Positions 20,826 through 33,050 of a stretch of 64,000 bases of DNA are shown here, in pieces. The DNA is from Vitellaria paradoxa (taxonomy: Eukaryota > Streptophyta > Magnoliopsida > Ericales > Sapotaceae). Both the position numbers and the translations under genes were made by a program. Position 1 is the first letter of the stretch. Every line of letters begins with the position of its first letter. The notes under the pieces were generated by a model, which was not told where the DNA came from, ran no database searches, and was given only the letters and a program-made list of their open reading frames with translations. The DNA is taken from positions 36,795,375 to 36,859,374 of the forward strand of contig CM034238.1 in the NCBI GenBank assembly GCA_019916065.1, in the 5' to 3' direction.

Positions 20826-23800
20826 ATTTTTTATCTTCTTTTTTTATTTTTATTCCCTTCTTCTTTCTTTCTTATCCTCTTTTATAATTCAGAGCTATAG
20901 TGTATATATGATATATATCTGTTGTTATTCTTATCTTTATGTATCCATTATTATTCTTATCTTTCTCTATCTTTTCTTCCTATCCTCTTCTTCTGTTTAT
21001 TCTCTTCAATCGCCTTAAAATATTTGGTACATATCTTTATTTTTAGTACAAACTATGAAATAGTTGAAGAAAGATCAATATGCAAAAAAAGATAAGAAGG
21101 AAAGAAGAAAATATAATAGAAGAAGATAAGAAAGAAAGGGGAAGAGAATAACAAGGAAAAAATAAGGTGAAGTACAGAAAACACAATATGAAAATGCGTT
21201 TTAGTAAACAAAGAAAACTCGTGTTTTTAAGTAAAGTGACAAAGCATTACTAAAGTGCATTTTCATTAAAAATATTTTACTAAGTATTTTGTTTTAGACT
21301 TTATTTCTCATATTTTTTTTTTCATCTTAACAGCAGAACAAAAAAAAAGAAAAGGAACCAAAAAAAAAAAAAAAATTCAAATACAACATACCTCAAGTGG
21401 GTCATACTTTTATTCTTTTGACATGTGTAATTATTTATCAAGTTATTCTTTTCATATGCACAATTATTTTTAAAGTTTTTGTAGTTGAGAAAATTTTTTT
21501 TTTAATTCTTATTCGTAGAATGTAAGTTTTGGTTAAGGATATTAGAGTTATTTATCAAACTTTACTGATGGGATTTTTTTTTTCTCTCTCTTTTCATCTT
21601 TGCTCACATATCCAACTTTTGAAGAAAACCCAACTTTTCAAAGTCTATAAGAAAGAAATATTTACTATCATTTTGGTTTAGTTTGAGAAAAAAATTAACT
21701 TTTTTATACCTCATTAATAGTTACTAAAAAATTACTTTTTTCTGTTTGAAAAAGAAAAAAAAACTAATTTTTTAGTAACTAGATATTTAACTTTTTTGTT
21801 AATTTGATATTTTTACTTTTTATGGTTTAAAAAAATTTTAAATATAAGAGGATAAATTTGTTATTTTAGAAAAAATTAAAAAAAGCTAAGTAGCAGAAGC
21901 CGATACTTCCCAAATAGACCATTTTCAATAAAAAAATTACCAAAGGTTGCTTTTGAGGTGTTTAACAAAACATTGATTTTTATTACTTAAATAAAATAAC
22001 TTGCTCAATTCAAAAGTTATTAAAAATTAACGAAAATTATTAAAAATTACCAAAAATTGTTAAAAATAGTCAAAATTTGTTAAAATTTTGCAAAAATTGT
22101 CAAAAATTTTACTAAACATAAAAAAAATTGTAAAAAGTTACTAAAAATTATTATTTGTTTTACTAAATGCATAAAAAATTTCAATTAATAACTTTTGACA
22201 AAAAAATACCAAAAAATTACTAAAATTTCAACTTCCTTCGACTTCCAAACCGTACTTAAGCATCAATATTCAAATCATATCCAATACATAATTGGGTTAG
22301 AGACACTATTCTACTCTTTCTCGCTAAATCCACAGTACACCAAACTCATGGATTGATTAAGCTTTTCACCCCGAATGGCAACCCCTGGGCCCCATAGTTG
22401 TTCTGATTTAACCTTGATTGAATGATGGACATTGTTCTTGATGTTCTTTGCATCTGATTTCTCAAGATATTAGGATTTCCCAAATTGAAAAGCCCTCTTT
22501 CTATTCAACAAATTTTACAACATGTAGTCCCCATAAGATAAGAATAATCATGAGATCTACCAAAAACTCCAACAAAAGCTCAAGCACCCTTCAAGCGAGA
22601 TTCTCATAACCTCACACGTTCGACCCCCTTCAAGGTTCAATTCCAGAACTTCACTTGCTCGATCCACCTTCGCATGCCTTTCTACTAAATTGTTTACGAA
22701 GAAATCTTCTGGTACGAGAAAATCCACAGCCTCTACGGTGAGCACTGGGTAAAGCTCGCTCTGTAATCCTAACTGACCAAGAACCATAGAGAGTAAACTA
22801 GTCTAGGTAAGCCCTGACTGATCAGTTCAGTCGAGAAGATTGTTAGACAGACCCCACAATAAAGGAACGACCGCCCTCGGAAGAGGAATCGAACTCAGAA
22901 TCACATGGTCTCAAGCCGTATAGCACACTACCCGAACCAACTCAACTACCCCGAAGAGGCATTTGCAAAGAAATCTTTAAACATAAGAACGACGATTCTG
23001 AATTCTAAATTCTTTACCGACATTACAAAACCTTCGGCCCGCAATTGTCATACATTTAAAATAATGAACCCAACAATAATGAAAACCGTCGGCTCTTACA
23101 ATATATGGCTGCCAGATCATCTGCTTTTAATAGGAATATTTTACAAACTTCAACGCCAAAAGGGAGGATAATGAAAAGAGTTCTACACAGTGCCATCTTA
23201 TTGTCTCTAACATGTTATCGCAAACAACCAATGTTTTTGCTTAATCAAAATGAATATTTAATATTTAATTGATGTGATGTTTTAATTCGTATTTTTATCT
23301 TTGTTGCTAAAAGTATCATAATTTCTTAATTACATAGATTCCTTCCCTTTAATTAAATTTTACTTATGCTTTTAATTATGGGTATTTTTCTGTTTTCCAC
23401 ATTTAAAATTTTCATGGTGAGCTCACTAGCGATCACTAAGATTGAGCTGTGAACCAATTTTGTAATTATAATGTGACTGCCAATATAAAATAGTATTGTT
23501 CTAACGATGTAATCTTGATTACATAAATTTCATAAGTATACCGTTAGTAACATTTGTGGCCAATTTGTACCATTAGTAACATTTTGTTGAAACCCCTGAA
23601 GTGTAAATAATAAATAATCAATTAAAAATAACAATTTTAACATTTAACAACTTTAAAAATGAATTTAAGCTTTCTACACTTCACATTCTTTACACTTGCA
23701 CCCTTAATTCAGTTTGATATTCAATAGATATTTTTGTTTTTTTATTTAAAATTGAGATAATTATTTCTTTATCTCTTGTACTTAAAAGTAAAAATCACTT

Positions 23801-24405
23801 ATACCTTTTACTTTTGTCCCCCACCCCATATACTTTGAAATAAAGTGAAAACATTAAAAAAAAAAATTATGTCAAAGTTAGCGATTTTAACTCTTAATAA
23901 TTTTAAAAATTCCATTTATATCATATGTAGTTTATATTACCTACAATCTTAAATTTCAAAAATTTACTTTTATATTTCTTGTATTTTGTACTTTATAATT
24001 AAGTACAAAGAATTTTTAAAGTATAGAGTGTGATAATAATTTGTATCATCCTTTATAATAAAAAGAGGGCAGTGGCTCCTAAAATTTTATTGATAGCCCT
24101 CACTTGTCAGGGAGGAATACGTTGGTTACCTTTGATAAAGATCTCCATTTAATTCCAAAACTAACAAAGTAGTTGCTGATCTTGTTGCAATGTCCAAAAG
24201 AACCGATTCCACTCCCCCTGCTTTTTAGCCAAGATGTTTGTTCTCTTCTTTCTCCTCGTAGAACTGATCTTCCCTCCTTTAGTCATTCCCCACTGCTCCT
24301 TATTGCCGCTACAACAGAATGCAAACAGACAGACATGAGGAAAGCTTGATACCGTACAACCATGCCACAAAATCTTCATTTTTGAAAAAAGCACTTTTTG
24401 ACACA
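20826..24405 (+). repeat. Tandem segmental duplication, copy B
   Basis: Second copy of the block described at 3770-20825. It lacks the Cassandra-like cluster (empty site near 23426) and the hAT element (equivalent of the 11139 target near 24150), but has gained a SINE at 22709-22961. Both ends lie next to a GACACATTTTT motif (20820 and 24399), which may mark the duplication junction. There is a purine/pyrimidine-rich start and an AT-rich middle (21480-22250), and no supportable gene. Confidence 0.85.
22709..22961 (-). mobile_element. tRNA-derived SINE, Au-like
   Basis: This 253-bp insert is absent from copy A (near 5707). It is flanked by an imperfect duplication of 16 bp, TTTACGAAGAAATCTT (22693-22708) and TTTGCAAAGAAATCTT (22962-22977). 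On the minus strand the head looks like a tRNA gene: an A-box-like GTAGTTGAGTTGGTTCGGG (near 22940) and a B-box GAGTTCGATTCC (near 22885). The body and tail (GAGCTTTACCCAGTGCTCACC, then GGCTGTGGATTTTCTC) resemble the plant Au SINE as I remember it. Pol III would transcribe it and LINE enzymes would mobilise it. The insertion is clear; the Au label is from memory. Confidence 0.85.
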
Positions 24406-25113
24406 TTTTTTTCCATAAATCAATGGCATTGAAGTCCTGAGTATATATTACCATACAGTCAATTATCTTAAAGGAAATCTACAACAAGCAAATCTGCACA
24501 CAAAATTTTTCTATGTTTTTAATTTTAAAAAATATTAAAAGTTGTTATTGTGAGATGAGTAATTTTTAAACATTTTCCAAGCCTAATTATTTTTAGGCAT
24601 TTTTGGTGTTTTTTAATTTAATTCCTAATGCATTTGAAATATATAATTTTTAAATATAGTGAATTAAATAAGGTGATATTTGGTTTATATTTTGGTTTTC
24701 TGTTTTTTGTTTTTATTATCTGTTTTCTATTTTTTGTTTTGAGATTTATATTTTTAGAATATTAAAAAATACATTTGGTTTAGCATTTTCTTTTTTCATA
24801 TTTTGGAACTTTTCTTATTTTGAGTTAAATATACCAAACGCAACTTTTGACTATTTTGTATTTCATGTGTAAACTCATCTTCTGCTTACCAAATACATTT
24901 TAAGCTATTTTCCTTAATTTCAAAATCATAAAATAAAAAATAAGCTCAAAATAGATATATCAAATGACACCTAAACAACCTAAAAAAATGGCACCTAAGC
25001 AAATGGGTCTATTGTAGGAATCCACAAGCTCACTTCACATAGAATAGCATTACAGCCCACAACTCTAGTGGCTTTATATACAAATGAAAATTGAAGTTGT
25101 AATCATCTAGCTA
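24406..25113. other. AT-rich intergenic DNA
   Basis: Short T-rich repeats around 24670-24760 (TTTTGGTTTTCTGTTTT). No gene or element ends found. Confidence 0.4.
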
Positions 25114-25121
25114 CGTGGGAT

Positions 25122-25423
25122 CAAGGGAGGAGCCATAGCTTGCCTAGAGGGGCACATGCCCCCTAAAAAAATAAAATAAAATTTATTACTTTTCTATTAA
25201 TATTTTATTTTTTATTTGATATTGTCTTAATGCCTAATTGTGTCCACCTAAGAAAAAAAATTTAGTCCAATACCAATGGTACCCACTCAAGAAAGAAAAA
25301 AAAAATAGCCTAATACTAATTGTGCCCACCTAAAAAAAAGAGAAAATTTTAACCCAATGCACACGTGCAATTGTATAGAATCCATCCAATACAACTAAAA
25401 AATATTTAGTCCCACTTTGACCC

Positions 25424-25454
<31 letters not shown>

Positions 25455-25511
25455 ATTTATGTATCTTATAATTAGTGCCCAGCCACCTAAGAAATTCTAA
25501 TTCCGCCCCTG
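25122..25511. mobile_element. hAT-type MITE, 390 bp
   Basis: Terminal inverted repeats read CAAGGGAGGAGCCATAG on the left and CAGGGGCGGAATTAG inward from the right, both hAT-like. They are flanked by 8-bp duplications CGTGGGAT (25114-25121) and TGTGGGAT (25512-25519), one mismatch. There is no coding capacity. Internal repeats of a TGCCCACCTAA-type motif and a (TC)n run (25428-25454) fill it. Confidence 0.85.
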
Positions 25512-25519
25512 TGTGGGAT

Positions 25520-26037
25520 AAAAAGAAATAAATACTTTATCAATAAGAAAAGAAAAACAAGAAGAGGGAATGAAGGAGAATAATACCAATAGGATTGGAA
25601 TGAAGAAAAAGAAAGACATTTTTTTAGCATTAGATATAGATATTATTTTAGATAACATAACAATAAATTATATGAAATAAAAGAAAAAATTATAGATATA
25701 TGGAATTTTTAATTAGCTCAATTTCAGCCAGAACCAAACCAAATTATTTCAATTAACTCGGTGAGTTTCAGTTTCAGATACTTTTTATAGAGAACCAAAA
25801 ATATTTGAATAATTCAGTTTTCGATTCGTTTCTTCCCAATAAACACCCAAGCAAATATTGGAAAACATTTAAGTTGTTGCACTTCATATTTTTATTTTTT
25901 TGTTTTGTTTGGTTTTTATTTATAAATTGAAGAACTAAACATAATTTTAATAAATGCACGCAATATCTACATTTTAATAACATATGGCAGAGTAAGTGAT
26001 ACTTCACCTGCTTGGGGAGGTACCACTGGGGCTAATA
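25520..26037. other. 3' flank of the first CNL pseudogene
   Basis: AT-rich. On the minus strand GGTACCT lies shortly after the stop codon (near 26020), a motif shared with the region after the second CNL (47338-47344), which suggests homologous downstream sequence, possibly a 3' UTR intron donor. Confidence 0.4.
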
Positions 26038-28923
26038 TTACCAGATCCTGAACAAAGGCTGAAGAGTGGTTTTTGTGCAGATATCATCCCATTCCAGAGA
26101 TCCCCACCATTCTTCGTTTCCTCTAATTGCTTGAAGCGTAGGTGCAGCTACTGATGAAAGTGGCAACCTCCTCAACATGGGACACCTTTCCACATGAATA
26201 GACTGCAGAGACTTACACAGCATTACGCCCCTGCAGATGCTCTTCAGTCTTGGCAGATCACTTAGGCTTAATTCTGAGAGATTTGGGAGTGTGATTAAGT
26301 TCCTACAGATATTATTTTGATTATGAACTTCATCATCTACTATTATCTCCTCCACATTCTCACAAGAGAACACCCAAAGAGTCCTGAGGTTTGGGAAGTT
26401 TTGCAGCAAGATGGCAGCTGGGAAGACACTCTTTATACTGGAACATCCGTCGATCTCTAATTTCTTGAGTGCAAAGGAAATGTTGCCTGGTGGACCAACT
26501 CTGTCAAAGAGTACCCTAAGATCAAGTAATCTCAAAAGCGTTAAGAACTCAATGCTTCTAAGTGGGATTTCCTCATAATCTTCTGAAAACACAGATTCTA
26601 TCCCGCTACAAGCTTCAAGCCAGAGCGTTTTTAAATTTGTGGCATCCTTTAATGATTGAACATCAGATAAGCTAACCATGTCACAGAAATGGCAATCTCC
26701 CATCATTAAGGTTTCCATGTTATTGGGGACCACTAGCGCATCTACTCCGCAGCTAAAAATTTCCGAGTCCCTGATGGAAACTTCTTTTTCCATATTCACA
26801 AAGCCAAAATCCAAAATACCCACCAAAAATCTGTAATTTTCCAACCTTGCAAATTTATGAGATTTTACATACCTGGCAAGCTCTTTTACATTTTGAAACT
26901 GAGCCCAGAGAACTTTTAATTGCCTCAAGCACAAGAGATCTTCTACTAGCACTTCTACACTTGATATGTCAAATTGAAGACATTGGAGCCTGGAGAGCCT
27001 GCGTATTTTACAGCCAGGAAATGACTTTAGCTGACGAGTTCTATGGAGGCAGAGATTTCTCAGATCAACCAATTCTTCTATACCTTGGGGTATTTCTTGA
27101 ATCCTAGTACTACGAAGATTCAACTCTTTCAATGCCGTTAGTTTCTCCAGTGAAGGCACATACTCTAGTGTAACAGTACCCCCAACCAACAGGGCTTGCA
27201 AATTCTCCAAGTTGGATATGGACTCCGGCAGGGACTTAATATTGGTGCGGGACAAATCTAGCACTTTGAGAATAGGCGCTTGCGAAAAGAATGAATCTGG
27301 AATATCACACAAAGCAGTGTTATCATTCAAAAGCAAGGTGGTGAGCCTATGGAAAATAGGTGGACTAGTAGGAAGAACTTCAATCTTATTGTGCATTAAG
27401 GAAACCTTCTTAGGATCCTCATACCAGAACTCACACGGAAATTCTTCTAATTCCTCACCAGCACGAACCAAGAATTCAGAACTTACTTCTGTTACTTTGA
27501 GAGCCATATCTCTGATCAAATCATGCATCCTCACAGATTCTTCCCCAATAAATGGTTCAATGCAACTTTCCAACAAAAATGTATTTATGAGCTCATCCAA
27601 TATACAACAACCCTCATCTGTCATTTCTTGTCTACTATCCATCTCATCTATTAGTCCCTCTGCCATCCAATACCCTATCAGCATATTCTTCGGGATATAA
27701 TGGTCTTCTGGGAACAATGCACAGTACAAGAAACACTTTCAGAGTTTTTCATTCTTCAATCGAATATAACTAAATTTTAGTAGCTCAAGCACATCACCTT
27801 TGATCTCATTTCTTGAGAGGTCACGAAATGCCTTTCACCAAGCGTGTTTGTCCCCTTTTCCCCTCATGCTTCCAGCAATTGTAATAATTGCAAGTGGCAG
27901 ACGGGCACATTCTTTGGTAACTTTCTCTATAATTTCTCTCACTTCTGTATCCATCTTTGTCTCATCAAGTGCAACTGTTCTCAGGAATAAATCCCGTGCA
28001 TCCACCTCAGTGAGAAGCTCAACTTTAACAGGTATACAACCCATTTTTGTACACACTTCTTGTGATCGCGTAGTTAAGACTAGTTTAGCTGAATTAGGGA
28101 TGCTTGACTCTGACACGCCCACCATGTCCAAACCAAATGTTTCCCATACATCATCTAATATAAGCATGTATCTCTTTTTGGAAAGCATTGTACACAATTC
28201 TGATGCTCTATCCATTTCATCCTCATATTTTGAAAGATCAAGGCCCAGTTTCCGAGCTATGGCATCCTGTATTTTTGTAATGTTGAATTCTTTAGACGCT
28301 TTAGACACTGTGACCCAAATAACCTCATCAAAATAAGTACTCCCTTCATTCACAATTCGATTGTTGATTTCTTTCATGATGGTTGTTTTGCCAGCTCCCC
28401 CCATTCCAACAACGCCAATCCTTGCAAACTTGTCATCCATCAAATACTCCCAAACTTTCTTCAAGTTCCTAGCACTTGCAATTTCACTGAAAAATCTCTC
28501 TTTGGGAATGAGTTTTCCTTTGGATGGAGATGGAGGTGCATTAATCAGCAATCCGTCAGAAAATCTTCCCCTCTCTTGTAGCCCTGCCACCTCTTGAATC
28601 TTTCCCTCAACCAACTTTCCCAATCATGCGCGGGACAGATAATTCCTTTCTGCAATTACTTCTTGCTCAATTGTTTGCATATCATCTTTTGTCTTCGGCG
28701 CATCTCTGACCCAACCTTCAACTTCTTTCTTTGCTCTTTTTCCCGGCTGGTGCTCTACACTAGTCAATTCTGTTTCTATATCCTCCTCTTGACGGCTCAA
28801 GTCCTCTATCTTTCTTTTGAGAATTTGCATATTAGTATCGAGGTTATTCAAATATCCAATCCATTTTCCAATTTCTTCCCACATATTTTTCCCGGTTTCA
28901 AATATTTGAGCTACGAACTCCAT
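26038..28923 (-). pseudogene. CC-NBS-LRR disease-resistance gene (RPS5 / At4g27190-like) with three in-frame TGA codons
   Basis: A single frame runs 961 codons from ATG 28923, broken only by TGA at codon 100 (28626-28624), codon 363 (27837-27835) and codon 395 (27741-27739). Order: coiled-coil region (1-100), P-loop GMGGAGKTT (173-181), kinase-2 LILDDVW (254-260), RNBS-B LVLTTRS (281-287), GLPL variant RLPLA (341-345), MHD (466-468), then leucine-rich repeats to the end. Family members sense pathogen effectors in the cytosol and trigger immunity. The paralogue at 47368-50178 has sense codons at the three positions (L, R, Q). A CAG 3' splice site at 28940-28938 precedes the ATG by 14 nt, so there is probably a 5' UTR intron. 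No frameshift is present, so inactivation looks recent. Readthrough or sequence error cannot be excluded. Confidence 0.9.
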
Positions 28924-28937
28924 GATGTTGTCAGTTC

Positions 28938-28940
28938 CTG
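28938..28940 (-). other. Putative 3' splice site upstream of CNL pseudogene start
   Basis: CTATTTGCAG precedes GAACTGACAACATC and the ATG. The intron end (AACTACAATCCTC..) is conserved at the second CNL (50202-50230), which supports it. Confidence 0.6.
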
Positions 28941-29153
28941 CAAATAGATAAGTTGCAGAGGATTGTAGTTAAAAGAGAAAATTCATGAGAAATAGCACAC
29001 ACCAATATCAAATATTCTGAACTTATTAGAAAGCAATTCATATTTTGATGCCAGTGTGCACAAATTGAATTCATGTTATCCCAAAATAACGGAAAGTAAA
29101 GTGCACAAAATAGAGTTTGTAACATGGACACCAACATCTACAAAAAAAGGAAG

Positions 29154-29154
<1 letters not shown>

Positions 29155-29191
<37 letters not shown>
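29155..29191. repeat. (TTA)n microsatellite
   Basis: About 12 uninterrupted trinucleotide units upstream of the CNL pseudogene. Confidence 0.95.
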
Positions 29192-29192
<1 letters not shown>

Positions 29193-29469
29193 TTCAATTC
29201 AAGGGTATCTGACATTTTTTTATTCTTCGTAGGTTAAAAAAAAAATATGAACACACATTTCAGCCATATGAGAACCAAATACGTACCAGTGAGAAAAATG
29301 CTTCAGCCATTCCTAATAAATATAACAAAATAACCACAGATAATCCAAAACCAATGCAGAAAAACCAGCAGCGAATAAGTCACCAAAATATAGTTATCAA
29401 TTTAAGGGGGAAAAAAAAAAAGAAAATAATATACAAAAATATTGTCAGGAGCATTGATTTTGTCACGAA

Positions 29470-29720
29470 ATTCCTAAAGGGGGAGATTGTTAGGTTTTTC
29501 ATTTGTAATTGGCAATTTGTGAACAAAACAATAATGCCAAACTTGACTAAGGTGCCCAAGCATATATATTTGATGGGAATTTGGAGGAGAATAGAGCAAT
29601 GAAGCAGCAAGAAGTAGAAGGGAAGCAGCAGCAAAAAAGAACTCCCTGGCTCTCTGATGGATGGCTGCTGGCTGTCTCACTGCGAGCTGACAACGAGGAC
29701 AATTTCTAGGCCAGTCACAA
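29470..29720 (+). mobile_element. Truncated copia 3' end (polypurine tract and LTR start)
   Basis: AAAGGGGGAGAT followed directly by TGTTAGG (29488) is the usual polypurine-tract/LTR boundary of plant copia elements. The rest of the LTR cannot be delimited and no partner LTR is visible in the window. Confidence 0.4.
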
Positions 29721-30106
29721 TAATCACAAATTTCATCATATTCTCATTAATTCAAATAACTGAACATGGTGTTCACATAATTTTTCCCATGCGCAATAGG
29801 ATTAAAAATCATTTCTAAAATAAAGATTATTTGGGTTAGAAAGAGTTATTTGCATTTTGTTGAAACCCCTAAAAAACTTGAAGGGCAGGCTGAGTCTTGT
29901 TGGCCAAAGGTTGAAGTTTTTCATAGAGTAGGAAGTGTTTCATAGTTATATTCTTGTCTTAATTCCGTGAGATCATGTAGTTTAGATTTTTTTTTTGGGG
30001 GGGGGGGGGGCATGACTAGTTTTGAAATTGTTTGCATTATTGAAAAATAACAAAAAATTTTAAAATTTTTGAAAAAATATTTTTCTGTGAACTTTCATAC
30101 TTTCGC

Positions 30107-30145
30107 ACTTCATTTAAGACATTTATTAAGTTCTTGGTGAGGCTA
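30107..30145 (+). repeat. 39-bp direct repeat, left copy, flanking the gypsy element
   Basis: Identical to 36427-36465. The right copy is contiguous with a LINE coding remnant, so the left copy is probably LINE-derived too. It is too long to be an ordinary 5-bp LTR-element target duplication. Confidence 0.8.
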
Positions 30146-30149
30146 TAGT

Positions 30150-30741
30150 TGCGGGGGGATTAGGGTGGAGTGAGTCCAACCTTTTCCGGGAGTTATGTTA
30201 AATATCAAGCAATGGTGAGACTACTAGCGTCCGGTAGAAAAGAGAGAACCAGGGTAATCTGGAACAAGAGAGAGAGAGAAAGGGGGGGAAGGAGAGAGAG
30301 AGAGTCAGGATGATAGTGGTTAGGTGCTTGGTGTATCCTTAATGCCAGACCTCCAGAGTAGGAGAGTTTATATACGTGAAGATGGAGTCCCTTATGCGGG
30401 AATGTTTAGTCCTGATGCAATGGACTCAAGGAACGGTAAGAGTCGCCCATTTAATTTTCTCTCTCTCTAGATTGGTTGGATGAATTCCAACGGCCCCCTA
30501 ATTTTAACCTCCAATCTACTGAACCTCCGATGATTCCGCTAGTCATTAATTCGTTGAAGGGGTATTCTCGGACCTTGTTCCAAGTCCAAGGAATGGTGTA
30601 TTTCTATGATGGAATTATTGGCATGGATGCATTACCATAAATTACTCTATGTATAATTAAAGGTGAAGTGGCATATGCAGTTTTGCGCCACAGTACAATA
30701 TAATAAACTTGCGATGTTTAATTGTAACCCCAGTACCCACA
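30150..30741 (-). repeat. 3' LTR of the gypsy element
   Basis: Aligns with 35843-36419 along its length. Shared stretches include AAGCAATGG, CTTGGTGTATCCTT, TTGGTTGGATGAATTCCAAC and TAGTCATTAATTCGTTGAAG. It contains (GA)n at 30268-30303. It differs clearly from the right LTR, so the element is old. Confidence 0.85.
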
Positions 30742-31329
30742 AAAGTCCCCCTGTGCGTGTGCTGCTGATGAAGCAGTGCATGCACATAAGTTATTCCTAC
30801 TTTGTTGCTGGTGAACATTAAATATGCTGTTACGATCTCCAAATATTTATTTGAATAATTATTTCATGAACGTTCGCCCCAAAATCCTCCTATGGGCTTT
30901 TTGTTTCTTATTGGTGAATATTAAATGCTCTTAAATACTCTTCCATGAATGGTCCTGAATGTTTCGTCAAAGTCAAGGTTTACTATGTGGGTCACACAAA
31001 TATTTTGAAAGGAGTTGCGAGAAAATTTATGCTTTTGGAATTTTTGAAAACTATCATAGATTTTCATTAGTCGCGTTTTCAGTTGTCACGGGTTCCTCTT
31101 AAAAGCAAGCTCCATTGACAACAGAATTCTCCAAGAAAAATCACCGCAAGTTCTTGTGAGGTAATCTTTTTGTTTTTTTTTTTTTTTTTTAATGCAAGTC
31201 ATTGGAAGATCCTTGAAAATCCTCAAGTCCCCCGCGGAATTCTCTTAACTTTTGAATCAACCTCCGGCGGATTTTATTTTTTTAAAAGAAAATTCTTTAT
31301 GGGACTTTTGGAAGGGCGTCTTGCCACGG

Positions 31330-32237
31330 GGAGGTAATTTTGCAGTGACTCCTTTTTTTTTTTTTAACTTTATTTTTCGCCAAAACCTTCTACTTATTTT
31401 GTGGACTACACCAATCCTTTGAAAATTCCTTGAGTTGTTGTGAGAGGTTTTTGAATTTTTTCCTTTGGCCCCATGGAAATCTTGATCGCACATCAATAGG
31501 TCACCATGGAGTGGTTCGCATTGCTTTTCCACTAGGTTCCTGCAGGATTGATGGCAGATTGCTGCAAGATTCTCGGGGGAGCTGGGGTGGCTTGAAATTG
31601 GTTGCTGCGGGACCTTTGTCAATACTGCTGTAGTCACCGCGGGGTATCGTGAGATCTGCAATTCAAAGCTGGAATCGGCGTGGGGGCATTTTGGAAGCAC
31701 ACTGCCGCGGGGTATCTAAGATTACACTACCACGGCATCTTGACAAGTCACCGCGGGGTTTGAGAACCTTGGAGGGGCTGTGGCTTGGAAGTTGTCGCAG
31801 CTTGGAATTTGTCGCGGGATGGGGGACCTTCAGTAGCAGGACGAGGGACCCTCAGTCGCACGTCTCCGCAGGAGTAATCTTGCTAGGGCCAGAACTTTTG
31901 CCGGGGGATTTCTATAGGAAGAACTTCTACCAAGCTACGGATCATTTAGGAAGGATTGTTGCTAGGTCACCACAGGGTTGTCGGTCACGGCGGGCTTGGG
32001 AACATGGAAGCACTGCCGTGGGATTTCTCAAATTCAGCTAAAAGGCACTGCCACGGGATTTCTCAAATTCAGCCTCTACCACAGGATTTCTCAAATTCAG
32101 CTTAACTCCTCAGTTTTGGACTAAGCTATTGCCAATCTTCAAATTGTCGCAAGAACCCCAAAGCCCCAAAGTGTTAGTCCAAATTGCCGTGTCTATCATC
32201 GAAAGTTGTCAGCAAGTATCAGGTAATTTTGCCGCAG

Positions 32238-32272
<35 letters not shown>

Positions 32273-33050
32273 TGTCACAAGGTTTTTCGAAATATCAGGG
32301 AATCGTTGGGGTTTTAGAGAAAGCCAAGGTCATCGTGGGACATCTTCAAGACCCCTCACACAAGTAACCGCAGGAGTCAAAGTTTGCCGCGAGTCACCGC
32401 GGGAATGGGAACCAGCTGCGCATCGCTGCGTGAATCAGAGCTCATGACTCGTCGTGGCAGGACTCCGTCCAGGTCACCGGGAGACTCCTCCAGTTGCCGT
32501 GGGACTTCTCTATTCGCCGTTCCATTTTTCGAAAGCTCTGTTCAAATTCCAGTTTTTTTTTTTTCTTTTTTTGAGAACCTAAGTTAAGCCATCGCAGGAT
32601 TGTCGGAGAGCTCCAAATCGAACCCAACTTTGAATCGAGCTACCGTGGGGTTCTTGGAAAATTTCTCGTCGAGCTATGGTGGAACCGCGAGATTCTAGGG
32701 AGAGCCCAGTTACCACGGGATTTTTTTTTTCTCAAGACCCCACACACAAGCAGCTACGATTGTCGAGATCCCTTGCAAACTACCGCTGGAGTCGAAGCCC
32801 TTGGCAAATCACTACGGGGGTCTAAACTTTTTGCAAATTGCCGTGGGAATCAAAGTCCTTCAAAGCTTTCTCCCATATTTCCTCGAGGCCATTAGCAAAT
32901 CACTGTAAAGCTCTTCAACATTCCATATGAATCACAGCAGGAAAGCTTCCAATCAGCTTTAGGAGTCTTGTAGTTGGCGCGGGGCATTTGGGATCCCACT
33001 TAGATTGCCGCGAGACACTTGGAAGTTGCTGCAGGACTCCACTTAGATTG
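31330..33050. repeat. Degenerate GC-rich array with ACCGCGGG-type core
   Basis: More than 25 variants of a (T)CACCGCGGGxTTT / TGCCGCGGGATTTCTCAAA motif are scattered at irregular spacing of roughly 25-70 bp. T runs interrupt it (32239-32267, 32552-32571). There is no open frame of note. It is the most GC-rich stretch for several kb on either side. Confidence 0.7.

Noticed and set aside
22870..22961. Possible tRNA gene on the minus strand
   Set aside because: A and B boxes exist, but the acceptor and anticodon stems do not form a proper cloverleaf, and the sequence is the head of an inserted SINE.
27739..27837. Reading the two close TGA codons of the CNL pseudogene as sitting inside an intron
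   Set aside because: The interval between them encodes conserved NB-ARC residues in frame (KFSYIRLKNEKL) aligned to the paralogue, so it is coding sequence, not an intron.
31257..32587. Several ORFs of 60-147 codons in the GC-rich array
   Set aside because: Open frames result from GC-rich repeat composition; no recognisable protein and no codon bias.
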